From 70-18 sp041691815 (GTDB lineage: Bacteria > Pseudomonadota > Alphaproteobacteria > Acetobacterales > Acetobacteraceae): 44,098 bases of DNA. The DNA lies in assembly GCA_041691815.1 (NCBI GenBank), contig JBEPTZ010000023.1:1-44098 (forward strand). The letters run 5' to 3'. The stretch's first letter is position 1, and every line of letters begins with the position of its first letter. The position numbers were made by a program, and so were the translations under genes. Shown in pieces: positions 7,515 to 15,919 of this stretch. The notes under the pieces are model-generated. The model searched no databases. It saw only the letters and a list, made by a program, of their open reading frames with translations, and was not told where the DNA came from.

Positions 7515-9359
7515 TCAAGCCGCCGGCGGCAGGGCGGCTTCGGGAATGACCCGCGGCATGGTGGCGGCGGTGAGCACTTCATTGGCCAGCAGGTCGGCGG
7601 CGCCCTCATCGAGCGCCGCGCGGTTGGTCTCCAGGATGCTGACCGCGCGGGCCAGTGCCGCGCGCAGCAGGTTGCGCACCGCTTCGTCGATGGCATGGGC
7701 GGTGGCCTCGCTGTAGCGGCGCTGGCTCCAGAAATTGCCCTGCTGGCCGAGGAACTGGCCCTGCTCGGTGTCCCAGGCTACCGGGCCGAGGCCGGCATCC
7801 ATGCCGAAGCGCAGCACCATGCCGCGGGCGGTGTCGGTGGCCTTGGCCAGGTCGTCGGCGGCGCCGGTGGTGACATCGGTGCGGCCGGGGTCGGTGCTGA
7901 TCAGCATCTCGGCGGCGCGCCCGCCCATCAGCACCGCCATGCGGGCCTCCAGCTCGGCCCGGCCCATCAGGTAGCGGTCCTCGCCGGGCTGCTGCATGGT
8001 GTAGCCGAGAGCGGCAATACCGCGCGGGATGATCGAGATCTTCTGCACCGGGTTGGCGCCGGGGATCGCCATGGCGACGATCGCGTGCCCCATCTCGTGA
8101 TAGGCGACGACGCGGCGCTCGCGCGGGATCAGCACCCGCGAGCGCTTCTCCAGGCCGGCGACGATGCGCTCGATCGATTCGGTGAAGTCCTCCATGGCGA
8201 TCGCCACCGCGCCGCGGCGGGTGGCGCGGATCGCCGCCTCGTTGGCCAGGTTGGCCAGATCGGCGCCGGTGAAGCCGGGGGTCTGGGCGGCGATCTCGCC
8301 GAGGTCGACATCATCGGCCAGATGCAGCTTGCGGACATGCACCTTGAGGATGGCCACCCGGCCACTGCGCTCGGGGCGGTCCACCAGCACCTGACGGTCG
8401 AACCGGCCGGCGCGCAGTAGCGCGGGGTCGAGAATTTCCGGCCGGTTGGTGGCGGCGAGGATGACGATGGCGACCGAGCGGTCGAAGCCGTCCATCTCCG
8501 AGAGCAACTGGTTGAGCGTCTGCTCCTTTTCGTCGTGGCCGCCCATCGGATTGGCGCCGCGGGCGCGGCCGAGGGCGTCCAACTCGTCGATGAAGATGAT
8601 GCAGGGGGCGGATTTGCGCGCCTGCTCGAACAGGTCGCGCACCCGGCTGGCGCCGACGCCGACGAACATCTCGACGAACTCGGCGCCGGTGGCGGAGAAG
8701 AACGGCACCCCGGCCTCGCCGGCCACCGCGCGGGCCAGCAGCGTCTTGCCGGTACCGGGCGGGCCGACCAGCAGGATGCCGCGCGGGATGACCGCGCCGA
8801 GGCGGCCGAACTCCTCCGGCTTCTTCAGGAAATCGACGATTTCGCGCAGTTCGGCCTTGGCTTCGTCGACCCCGGCGACATCGCCGAAGGTCACCTTGAT
8901 GTCGGTCTCGGCGACCAGCTTGGCCTTGCTGCGGCCCATCGACAGCAGGCCGCCGCCGAAGCCACCGCCGCGCCCACCGCCCATGAAGCGCATCGCCGCC
9001 AGCCAGATGCCGACGAACAACAGAGGCGGAATGATCCATGAGAGCAGCGTGCCGAATGCGCCGGCGCCGGGGGTGGCGCTGAACTCCACGCCATGCTTCT
9101 CCAGTTGGCCGGCGAGGTCACCCGGCACCCGCTGGGTGATGAAGGTCTTGCTGCCACCGTCCGGCTTCTCTTTCAGTTCGCCGTGGATGGTGTCGCCGGA
9201 GATGGTTACCCGGGCCAGCCTGCCCTGGTCGAGATACTGGACGAACTGGCTGTACGGGATCGGCGGTGTGCCGCCGCCGACCAGCCGCTCGATGAAGCTG
9301 AAGGCCAGCATCACCATCAGGCCGATCCAGATCAGTTGCCCCAGTGGCAGTTTTTTCAT
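7515..9359 (-). CDS. ftsH: Second ATP-dependent zinc metalloprotease FtsH
   Basis: This is a complete FtsH of 614 residues. It has a membrane segment at about 7-23, a periplasmic domain, a second membrane segment at about 105-125 and a glycine-rich linker. Walker A (GPPGTGKT) is at 199-206, Walker B is IIFIDELDALG, the second region of homology ends RAGRFDRQ, and HEMGH is at 421-425. It differs clearly from the copy at the window start (HEMGH instead of HESGH, different tail), so it is a diverged paralogue. It lies 16 bases behind the usp gene on the same strand and is probably expressed from the usp promoter, which carries an FNR/FixK-like box. That context suggests membrane quality control under low oxygen or stress. 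Confidence 0.95.
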   Translation of the reverse strand: MKKLPLGQLIWIGLMVMLAFSFIERLVGGGTPPIPYSQFVQYLDQGRLARVTISGDTIHGELKEKPDGGSKTFITQRVPGDLAGQLEKHGVEFSATPGAGAFGTLLSWIIPPLLFVGIWLAAMRFMGGGRGGGFGGGLLSMGRSKAKLVAETDIKVTFGDVAGVDEAKAELREIVDFLKKPEEFGRLGAVIPRGILLVGPPGTGKTLLARAVAGEAGVPFFSATGAEFVEMFVGVGASRVRDLFEQARKSAPCIIFIDELDALGRARGANPMGGHDEKEQTLNQLLSEMDGFDRSVAIVILAATNRPEILDPALLRAGRFDRQVLVDRPERSGRVAILKVHVRKLHLADDVDLGEIAAQTPGFTGADLANLANEAAIRATRRGAVAIAMEDFTESIERIVAGLEKRSRVLIPRERRVVAYHEMGHAIVAMAIPGANPVQKISIIPRGIAALGYTMQQPGEDRYLMGRAELEARMAVLMGGRAAEMLISTDPGRTDVTTGAADDLAKATDTARGMVLRFGMDAGLGPVAWDTEQGQFLGQQGNFWSQRRYSEATAHAIDEAVRNLLRAALARAVSILETNRAALDEGAADLLANEVLTAATMPRVIPEAALPPAA

Positions 9360-9375
9360 TGCCTGATCCCGGACA

Positions 9376-10224
9376 TCAATGCGCCATCAGCACGACGAGA
9401 TCGGCGCCGGCCAGCACCCGCCTGGTGAAACCGCCGAACACCGCCTGGCGCAGCCGGCTGTGGCTGTAGCCGCCCATCACCAGCAGGCTGGCATCCAGCT
9501 TCGCCGCTTCGGCCAGCAGCACATCCACCGGCGACTGCCCGTCGCGGCCGAGGTGGCGCAGTTCGGTGGCGGGATTGCGCCGGTGCAGCACTTTGCGCAG
9601 GCGTTCGCCGCCGGCCTGCTGCGCGGCGGCGCCCTCGCTGACCGACAGGATCACCACGCGGGCCGCGGTTTCGATGAACGGCATCGCGGCGGCGACCGCG
9701 CTGGCGGCCTCCGGGGTTTCCTTCCAGGCGATCACCACGGTGCCGGGCAGCGCGTGCGGCGGTTTGGCTTCGGCGATCAGCAGCGGGCGGCCGCTGTCCA
9801 TCAGCACCGCCTCCATCGCCTCCGGGCCGACGTTGCGGCCGACCACGATAAGGTCGGCAGCGCGGCCGTAATCGACCAGCCAGTCGGCCTCATTGCCGGT
9901 CTCCACCGCCAGTTCGGCGGTGATGCCGGGCCCCGCGGCGGTGTCGGTGGCGATCGCTTCGGCGGCGCAGAAAGCGCTGTAGTTATCCCAGGCCTTCTGC
10001 TTGCCGGCCTCGACCTCGGCGTCCATCTTGTCCAGCACCTCCTGCACGATGGGGGCAGCGCCGAGGCCGCCGGTGGTCATCGCCATCAGCATCTGGGTGA
10101 CGTCCGCCTTGACGTGCAGGAATTCCAGGTGTCCGCCGGCCAATCGGGCCGCCTGCAGCGCGGTGGCGAACACCACGCCGTCGCTGTCGGTGCCGGAGGC
10201 GGGAACGAGGATGTGCTTGTACAT
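9376..10224 (-). CDS. Universal stress protein, tandem UspA-like domains
   Basis: The product has 282 residues and appears to hold two UspA-like halves. The first begins YKHILVPASGTDSDGVVFA. The second begins GTVVIAWKETPEAASAV and ends with the nucleotide-loop-like stretch MGGYSHSRLRQAVFGGFTRRVL and a final ADLVVLMAH. Such proteins support survival in hypoxia, starvation or membrane stress. An upstream in-frame extension exists, but AAGGAG is correctly spaced from ATG 10224, which starts with the typical MYKHILVP. The gene heads the usp-ftsH pair and is divergent from the CBS-BON gene. An FNR-type box is centred about 56 bases upstream of the start codon. Confidence 0.92.
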   Translation of the reverse strand: MYKHILVPASGTDSDGVVFATALQAARLAGGHLEFLHVKADVTQMLMAMTTGGLGAAPIVQEVLDKMDAEVEAGKQKAWDNYSAFCAAEAIATDTAAGPGITAELAVETGNEADWLVDYGRAADLIVVGRNVGPEAMEAVLMDSGRPLLIAEAKPPHALPGTVVIAWKETPEAASAVAAAMPFIETAARVVILSVSEGAAAQQAGGERLRKVLHRRNPATELRHLGRDGQSPVDVLLAEAAKLDASLLVMGGYSHSRLRQAVFGGFTRRVLAGADLVVLMAH

Positions 10225-10273
10225 TGGGAGCTCCTTGTGCAAGCATGCTAGCCCAGTCAGATTGGGGCGTAAC

Positions 10274-10287
10274 CTGATCTGGATCAA
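10274..10287. promoter_or_regulatory. FNR/FixK-type box shared by divergent usp and CBS-BON promoters
   Basis: CTGATCTGGATCAA matches the FNR/FixK consensus TTGAT-N4-ATCAA at nine of ten defined bases. It is centred at 10280.5. On the minus strand a -10-like TAGCAT lies at 10250-10245, and on the plus strand a -10-like TAGGTT lies at 10310-10315. Transcription starts placed about seven bases after each hexamer would sit near 10238 and 10322. That puts the box about 42 bases upstream of both, the usual class II activator position. Confidence 0.75.
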
Positions 10288-10347
10288 TAGAGTCGGCATC
10301 GGACCCGGCTAGGTTGGCGCGCCTGTTGGGCAGCAAGGGGACGCGAG

Positions 10348-11079
10348 ATGAACGCCGGTGAGGTAATGACCCGTGACGTGGTGACGGTGACGCCACGCGC
10401 CACGGTGGCTGAGATTGTGCGCGTGCTGCTCAGCCATGGCATCAGCGGGGTGCCGGTGGTCGACGACCAGCACCGGGTGGTGGGGGTGGTCAGCGAGGGC
10501 GACCTGTTGCGGCGCACCGAGATGGGCACCGAGAAGCGACGCGGCGGCTGGATGACCTTCTTCACCGGCACCGAGACGCTGGCCGCCGAATACGTCCGGA
10601 GCCACGGCGCGGTGGCCACCGACGTCATGACCCGCGACGTGGTGTGCGTGCAGGCGGATACCCCGCTTTCGGACATCGCCGACCTGATGGAGGAGCGGCA
10701 TATCAAGCGGGTGCCGGTGCTGGCCGGGGAAACGCTGATCGGGATGGTCAGCCGGTCCAATCTGCTGCGGGCGTTCGCCTCGCGCGCCGAGGTGAAGGCG
10801 AATGACCAGGCGAAGCCGGCCGGCGGCACCGACGACGCGGCGATCCGCGAGGCGCTGCTGGCCGAGTTGGCGGCGCACACCTGGAGCCGGCGCACCGAGA
10901 ACAGCATGGTGGTGACCGATGGTGTGGTGCATCTGTGGGGCTTGGTCAGCGGCCCCGAGGAAAACCGGGCGTTGGAACTGGTCGCCGAACGGGTGCCGGG
11001 GGTGGTGGCGGTGCGCAACCACCTGGTGGTGATGTCGGAAATCCCGTACCTGGCGATATCCGGGCCGATCGTGACATAG
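10348..11079 (+). CDS. CBS-pair and BON-domain protein
   Basis: The protein has 243 residues. Two CBS motifs, about residues 7-60 (MTRDVVTVTPRATVAEIV, ISGVPVVDDQHRVVGVVSEGDLL) and 92-145 (VMTRDVVCVQADTPLSDIADLM, IKRVPVLAGETLIGMVSRSNLL), form an adenosyl-ligand-sensing Bateman module. A C-terminal BON domain, about 165-235, follows (VVTDGVVHLWGLVSGPEE, VPGVVAVRNHLV) and may bind phospholipid or other surfaces. No membrane segment or signal is visible, so it is probably a cytoplasmic energy or stress sensor. AGGGGAC lies upstream of ATG 10348. It is divergent from usp and shares the FNR/FixK-like box. Its stop is eight bases from the convergent DMT gene. Confidence 0.92.
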   Translation: MNAGEVMTRDVVTVTPRATVAEIVRVLLSHGISGVPVVDDQHRVVGVVSEGDLLRRTEMGTEKRRGGWMTFFTGTETLAAEYVRSHGAVATDVMTRDVVCVQADTPLSDIADLMEERHIKRVPVLAGETLIGMVSRSNLLRAFASRAEVKANDQAKPAGGTDDAAIREALLAELAAHTWSRRTENSMVVTDGVVHLWGLVSGPEENRALELVAERVPGVVAVRNHLVVMSEIPYLAISGPIVT

Positions 11080-11087
11080 AAGGGGCT

Positions 11088-11981
11088 TCAGCGACGCACC
11101 CGGCCAACCGTCAGGCAGGCGGCGAGGATGAGCGCGCCACCGGCCAGCGTGGCCGCTGTGGGCACCTCGGTGAAGACGGTGAAGCCGATCAGCCCGGCCC
11201 AGGGCAGGGCGGTGTATTCCATCACCGCCAACCGGCCCGCCGGCGCCCTGGCATAGGCCCAGGTGAGGCAGAAATGCCCGGCCACGCCCACGGTGCCGAT
11301 CAGCGCGAACACCAGCCAGAGCGCCGGGGTGAACGCGGTCCAGCCGGCCAGTGCGAACGGCAGCGCCAGCGCCGCGGGGACGAATTGCTGGATCAGCACG
11401 ATCACCTCCGGCCGGTCGCGCTGGGCCTGGCGGCGCAGCAGGATCATGCTGCCGGCATAGGTGACCGCCGAGGCCAGCGCGGCGGCGATGCCGACCAGGT
11501 CGGCGGCGGTTCCATTGGCCCCGCTACCGGCCAGCAGGTCGCCGGAGAGGATCACCGCGACGCCGGCCAGGCCGATGACGATGATGCCGAGCAGCTTCAG
11601 GGTCAGGCGTTCGCCCAGCAGCAGGGCGGCGAGCAGCACCATGAACAGCGGCGCCAGGAAGGTGAGCGCCAGCGTCTGGGCGAAGGCGAGGCGGCGCAGG
11701 GCGATGAAGAACAGCACGCAGCTCAGCAGCACCAGCACGCCGCGCAGCCCGTTGGCCCGCCAGGCGGCAGGGGTGGTGCGGGCGCCGGCGCGCCACAGCA
11801 TCAGGGCGGCCGGCGGCACCCCGAAGCTGAAGCGCAGGGCGACGATCTGCAGCGTGGAGAGGTCGGCCGGCAGCGCCTTCACGACGCCGTCCATGCCGGT
11901 GAACATCAGCACAGCCAGGGCCGCCACCGCCAGTGGCCCCAGCAGCGCAGACCGGCGCAGGGCAAGCGCGGGGGCGGACAT
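11088..11981 (-). CDS. EamA/DMT-family transporter
   Basis: This is an integral membrane protein of 297 residues with about ten hydrophobic segments in two repeated EamA halves. The first half has MFTGMDGVVKALPADLSTLQIVALRF-like features around residues 25-50. The second contains the LGLLLLGE-type stretch LLLGERLTLKLLGIIVIGLAGV and TWAYARAPAGRLAVMEYTALPWA near the end. The family exports amino acids, purines or other metabolites; the substrate is not readable. It lies just downstream of the CurA-like gene on the same strand (21 bases), so it may be co-transcribed with the two dehydrogenases. Confidence 0.9.
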   Translation of the reverse strand: MSAPALALRRSALLGPLAVAALAVLMFTGMDGVVKALPADLSTLQIVALRFSFGVPPAALMLWRAGARTTPAAWRANGLRGVLVLLSCVLFFIALRRLAFAQTLALTFLAPLFMVLLAALLLGERLTLKLLGIIVIGLAGVAVILSGDLLAGSGANGTAADLVGIAAALASAVTYAGSMILLRRQAQRDRPEVIVLIQQFVPAALALPFALAGWTAFTPALWLVFALIGTVGVAGHFCLTWAYARAPAGRLAVMEYTALPWAGLIGFTVFTEVPTAATLAGGALILAACLTVGRVRR

Positions 11982-12002
11982 GACTGGGCCGCCCTGGTGC
12001 GG

Positions 12003-13031
12003 TCAGGCCGGCTTCGTTGTCGCAGGGTCGGCGTCGACGCGGACCAGCATCTTGCCGAAATTGCCGCCGCGTAGCAGCAGGCCCAGCGCCTCCGGGGCGT
12101 TTTCCAGCCCGTCGATCACCGTCTCGCGGTAGCGCAGCGAGCCGTCGGCCACCCACGGGCTGGCCAGGGCGCGCCATTCAGCGAAGCGTTCCGGCTTGTC
12201 CGAGACGATCAGGCCCTGGATGCGCACCCGCTTGCCGACCACGAAGCCGAGATTGGGGCCGGGGGGGAGCTCGTGGGCGTTGTACTGCGCCACCATGCCG
12301 CACATGACGACGCGGCTGAACGGGTTGAGCAGGGCGAATGCCGCCTCCTGCACCGCGCCGCCGACGTTTTCGAAATACACGTCGATGCCGTTCGGGCAGG
12401 CTTCGGCCAGGGCGTCCTGCAGGTAGGGGTTGCGGTGATCGATGCAATCGTCGAAGCCCAGCGCCTCCTGCACCCACAGGCACTTGTCCGGGCCGCCGGC
12501 GATGCCGATGACACGGGCGCCGGCGCGCTTGGCGATCTGGCCGGCGACCGAGCCGACTGCGCCGGAGGCGGCCGAGATCACCACCGTCTCGCCGGCTTTC
12601 GGCTGGCCGATATCGGTCATGCCGGAATAGGCGGTGGTGCCGGGCATGCCGAGCACGCCGAGATGCGCCTGCAACGGTGCCGCGTCCCGGGTCAGCTTGG
12701 TCAGGGCGGTGGCCTGGGAGAGGCTGTGGCTCTGCCAGCCGCGGCTGCCAACCACGATGTCGCCGGGGGCGAAGCCGGGATCGGCCGAGGCGATCACCTC
12801 GCCGAGGCTCTCGCCGGTCATCACCTCGCCGATCTGCACCGAGGGGGCGTAGGATTTGCGGTCGGAGAGGCGGCCGCGCATGTACGGGTCGACCGACAGC
12901 CAGAGGGTGCGGGTGAGCACTTGGCCGGCCGACGGCGTCGGTATCGCCCGTTCGACGACCTCGAAATCCTCCGGCCGCGGTTCGCCGGAGGGGCGGCGGC
13001 GGAGGACGACGTTGCGGCTGATGGTGTCCAT
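12003..13031 (-). CDS. NADPH-dependent zinc-free oxidoreductase, CurA/PTGR type
   Basis: This is a medium-chain dehydrogenase/reductase of 342 residues without zinc ligands. It has the family's N-terminal pattern (VVLRRRPSGEP, LWLSVDPYMRGR), the GMPGTTAYSGM segment and the cofactor loop VVISAASGAVGSVAGQIAK, then FENVGG and KRVRIQGLIVSD. Members reduce the double bond of enones, for example curcumin or leukotriene-like substrates, often in detoxification. Its ATG overlaps the stop of the upstream alcohol dehydrogenase gene by one base, indicating translational coupling. The pair could interconvert alcohols, carbonyls and enones. Confidence 0.93.
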   Translation of the reverse strand: MDTISRNVVLRRRPSGEPRPEDFEVVERAIPTPSAGQVLTRTLWLSVDPYMRGRLSDRKSYAPSVQIGEVMTGESLGEVIASADPGFAPGDIVVGSRGWQSHSLSQATALTKLTRDAAPLQAHLGVLGMPGTTAYSGMTDIGQPKAGETVVISAASGAVGSVAGQIAKRAGARVIGIAGGPDKCLWVQEALGFDDCIDHRNPYLQDALAEACPNGIDVYFENVGGAVQEAAFALLNPFSRVVMCGMVAQYNAHELPPGPNLGFVVGKRVRIQGLIVSDKPERFAEWRALASPWVADGSLRYRETVIDGLENAPEALGLLLRGGNFGKMLVRVDADPATTKPA

Positions 13032-14092
13032 CAGGCGGCCTCCGCTTTCAGCACCAGGCGGCCGGTCACCGTGCCGGCGCGCAACCGCATCAGCGCGTCG
13101 TTGGCCTGGTTCTGCGGCACCGTGGCGACCGGCAGGGCTTCCAGGCTGCCTTGCTGTGCGAGTTTAATAAGCTCGCGCAATTCCTTGGGATTGCCGACAT
13201 AGCTGCCCTGGATGGTCAGCGCGCGCATCGCCATTAGCGGCAGCGGCAGCGAGAGTTCGCCGCCGAACAGGCCGACCTGCACCAGCTTGCCGCCCTTGCG
13301 CAGCGCGTCGAACGCCAGCTTCGCGGTCTGGGTGCCGTTGACCAGGTCGATGATTGCCAGCGGGTTGCCGCCGCAGGCATCGATCAGCCGTTTGGTGACG
13401 CCTTCGCCGCTGCCGTCGACGGTCTTGCTGGCGCCCGCTTTGGTCGCGGCTTCGCGCTTTTCGGCGTTGATGTCGACCACGACGATGTTGCGGTGGCCCA
13501 TCGCCTTCAGCACCGCGATGGCGTTTAGGCCGAGGCCGCCGGCGCCGACCACCACCACGGCTTCGTCTGGCGCGATCGGCATCACCTTCTTGATCGCCGA
13601 ATAGACCGTGATGCCGGAGCAGGCATAGGTGGCGGCGACCGCATGCGGCACGCTGCCGGGGTCGACCAGATGGCGCGGGTGGGGGGCGACCACATGGGTG
13701 GCGTAGCCGCCGTTCTGGAACACCCCGAGGGCGCGGCCCTGCAGGCACATATTGTCCTCCTCGGCGAGGCAGGCCGCACAGGTGCCGCAGCCGACCCAGG
13801 GGAACACGATGCGGATGTCGCCGACCTTGACCCCGGTGGCGTCCGGCCCGAGCTTGACCACGCGGCCGACGATCTCGTGGCCCATCGCCAGCGGCAGGGT
13901 GAGGCCGCGATCCTTCAGGCTCATCACCTTGCCGCCGCCGAGGTCGTAGCGGCCTTCCCAGATATGCAGGTCGGAGTGGCAGACGCCGCAATAGGTGGTC
14001 TCCAGCAGCACCTCGGTGCCTTTCGGCTCCGGCGTAGGCAACTCGATTTCCTGCAGCGGCTTCTCGTTCTCGACGACGGCCCAGGCGCGCAT
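13031..14092 (-). CDS. Zinc-dependent alcohol dehydrogenase
   Basis: This is a zinc MDR alcohol dehydrogenase of 353 residues. The catalytic zinc site is CGVCHSDLH (Cys38) with GHE (His72). The structural zinc site is four cysteines at 102, 105, 108 and 116 in GCGTCAACLAEEDNMC. The Rossmann motif is VVVGAGGLGLNAI. It is expected to oxidise or reduce a primary or secondary alcohol with NAD(P). The stop overlaps the start of the CurA-like gene. A short spacer separates it from the D-2-hydroxyacid dehydrogenase gene upstream. Confidence 0.94.
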   Translation of the reverse strand: MRAWAVVENEKPLQEIELPTPEPKGTEVLLETTYCGVCHSDLHIWEGRYDLGGGKVMSLKDRGLTLPLAMGHEIVGRVVKLGPDATGVKVGDIRIVFPWVGCGTCAACLAEEDNMCLQGRALGVFQNGGYATHVVAPHPRHLVDPGSVPHAVAATYACSGITVYSAIKKVMPIAPDEAVVVVGAGGLGLNAIAVLKAMGHRNIVVVDINAEKREAATKAGASKTVDGSGEGVTKRLIDACGGNPLAIIDLVNGTQTAKLAFDALRKGGKLVQVGLFGGELSLPLPLMAMRALTIQGSYVGNPKELRELIKLAQQGSLEALPVATVPQNQANDALMRLRAGTVTGRLVLKAEAA

Positions 14093-14136
14093 GGTGTTCC
14101 TCCGGTGTTCGTTGCGGCGATATGCAGACGGTGGCG

Positions 14137-14170
14137 GCGGCCGGTCAAGCCTTGCGGCCGGTCAAGCCTT
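14137..14170. repeat. 17-bp perfect tandem duplication spanning a stop codon
   Basis: GCGGCCGGTCAAGCCTT occurs at 14137-14153 and again at 14154-14170. The minus-strand stop codon of the D-2-hydroxyacid dehydrogenase (14162-14164) lies in one unit, so the end of that gene including the stop has been duplicated in tandem. Confidence 0.9.
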
Positions 14171-15142
14171 GCGGAGGGCGTCCGGGTTCATCACCCGGAT
14201 CGGCGCGCCGTCGAGCCAGGCGAGCAGATTCTCGGCGCAGAAATGGTAGAAATCGCGCATGCTGGTGGTGGTGACGTAGCCGACATGCGGGGTCAGCACG
14301 CAGTTCGGCGCCCGGCGGATCGGGTCGTCGGCCGGCAGCGGTTCGGTGGCGTAGACGTCGATGCCGGCCATGATGCGGCGTGCGTTGAGGGCGGCGAGCA
14401 GCGGAGCCATGTCGACCAGCGGGCCGCGCGAGGTGTTGACCAGGATGGCGCCCGGTTTCATGCGCGCGATGTCGGCCTCGCCGATCAGGCCGCGGCTGCG
14501 GGCGGAGAGCACCATGTGGATGCTGATTGCGTCGGAGGTGGCCATCAGCGTGGCCTTGTCGGTCAGGGTGACGCCGATCTCGGCGCAGCGCTCGGCGGTG
14601 AGGTTGGGGCTCCAGGCCTGCACCTGCATGCCGAGCACCTGGCCGTATTTCGCCATGGTGGCGCCGATCCGGCCAAGGCCGATGACGCCGAGCGTGAGGC
14701 CGCCGAGGGCGAGGCCGGGCGGCACGTGCTGCTGGAAGCCGCCGGCGCGGATTTCCGCGTCGCCCTGGGCGATATGGCGGGCGCAGGCCAGCAGCAGGCC
14801 GAGCGCCAGCTCGGCGGTGGTGTTGCCGGAACCGGTGGCCGGGGTGTTGCAGACCAGCACGCCCTGGGCGGTGCAGGCGGCGAGGTCGATCGCGGCGTTG
14901 CGCGCGCCGGGCGAGGAGATGATGCGCAGCTTCGGCAGCCGGGCGATCACCGCGGCCGGGAAGGCGGTCCGTTCGCGCATCACCAGGATGGCGTCGAAAT
15001 CGGCCAGGGCGGCGACCAGGGCGTCGGCGGTGGCGAAGGGGGTCTGGAAGAAGGTCAGCGCCGCCTTGGCGCGCAAGGCCCGCCAGTCGATGCTGGTCTC
15101 GGCGATGCCCTGCCAGTCGTCAATGATGGCAATACGGGTCAT
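14162..15142 (-). CDS. D-2-hydroxyacid dehydrogenase, NAD-binding
   Basis: This is a 326-residue member of the D-isomer 2-hydroxyacid dehydrogenase family. It reduces a 2-oxoacid or oxidises a D-2-hydroxyacid. The NAD loop is LGVIGLGRIGATMAKYGQVLGM. Further signatures are NTSRGPLVD, an Asp-Val-Tyr-Ala-Thr-Glu-Pro-Leu segment carrying the catalytic Glu, and TPHVGYVT with the catalytic His. The segment RIISSPGARNAAIDL supplies the active-site Arg. Its ATG at 15142 faces the divergent GST gene across an 82-bp promoter interval. Its 3' end is a 17-bp tandem duplication. The exact substrate is not determined. Confidence 0.93.
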   Translation of the reverse strand: MTRIAIIDDWQGIAETSIDWRALRAKAALTFFQTPFATADALVAALADFDAILVMRERTAFPAAVIARLPKLRIISSPGARNAAIDLAACTAQGVLVCNTPATGSGNTTAELALGLLLACARHIAQGDAEIRAGGFQQHVPPGLALGGLTLGVIGLGRIGATMAKYGQVLGMQVQAWSPNLTAERCAEIGVTLTDKATLMATSDAISIHMVLSARSRGLIGEADIARMKPGAILVNTSRGPLVDMAPLLAALNARRIMAGIDVYATEPLPADDPIRRAPNCVLTPHVGYVTTTSMRDFYHFCAENLLAWLDGAPIRVMNPDALRKA

Positions 15143-15224
15143 GGCGGGTCTCCTTCAGATACCTGTCTCAAGGTGATCTTTGGGTCGGCATGGCGCAAGG
15201 TGGGGGCGGGATGGGGGAGCGATG

Positions 15225-15878
15225 ATGTACAAGCTGTACGGGCGCGCCGGTTGGGGCTCGGCGCTGGTGGAGGCGCAGCTGACGGCCTACGGGCTCCCGT
15301 TCGAGATGATCGAACTGGGCAACCTGTTCCGCTCCGCCGAGGCGCGGGCGGCGCTGGTGGCGCATAATCCGATCACCCAGGTGCCGACGCTGGTGCTGCC
15401 GGACGGACAGGTGATGACCGAGAGTGCCGCGATCACGCTGCATCTGGCCGAGGTGACCGGCAGCGGGCTGTTCGTGCCGCCGGTCGGCGACGCGGCGCGG
15501 CCGCGGTTTTTGCGCTGGCTGGTGTATCTGGTGGCCAATATCTATCCGACCTTCACCTATGGCGACGATCCCGGCCGGTTCGTCGCCGTGGAGGCGGCGC
15601 GGGAGCGGTTTGCCGTCGATGTCGGGGCCTATGCGCGGCGGTTGTGGCGGGTGATGGAGGCCGAGGCGGGGGCGCCGTGGTTCCTGGGGGCGCGGTTCTC
15701 GGCGCTCGATCTGTATGTCGCGGTGATGACGCACTGGTTCCTCGGGCCACGCGTACCGGGGCAGCGGCCGCGCGACTGGTTCGGCGCCGAATGCCCGAAG
15801 CTGCATGCGATCGCGCTGGCGACCGACGCGCGGCCGGAGGTGGCGGGGGTGCTGGCGCTGAACTTCGCGGAGGGGTAG
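15225..15878 (+). CDS. Glutathione S-transferase family protein
   Basis: The 217-residue protein has an N-terminal thioredoxin-like domain (MYKLYGRAGWGSALVEAQL, NPITQVPTLVLPDGQVMTESAAITLHLAE) and an all-helical C-terminal domain with the N-capping stretch FSALDLYVAVM. Two adjacent ATGs (15222, 15225) follow GGGGGAG; the second gives the better spacing and the usual MYKLYG start. It heads a four-gene plus-strand operon with a DapA-family lyase, a dehydrogenase and an MFS permease, so it may serve in catabolism rather than general detoxification. Confidence 0.92.
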   Translation: MYKLYGRAGWGSALVEAQLTAYGLPFEMIELGNLFRSAEARAALVAHNPITQVPTLVLPDGQVMTESAAITLHLAEVTGSGLFVPPVGDAARPRFLRWLVYLVANIYPTFTYGDDPGRFVAVEAARERFAVDVGAYARRLWRVMEAEAGAPWFLGARFSALDLYVAVMTHWFLGPRVPGQRPRDWFGAECPKLHAIALATDARPEVAGVLALNFAEG

Positions 15879-15919
15879 TTACCGCTACCATCGCAACACC
15901 CATTCACGGAGCAAGAGCC

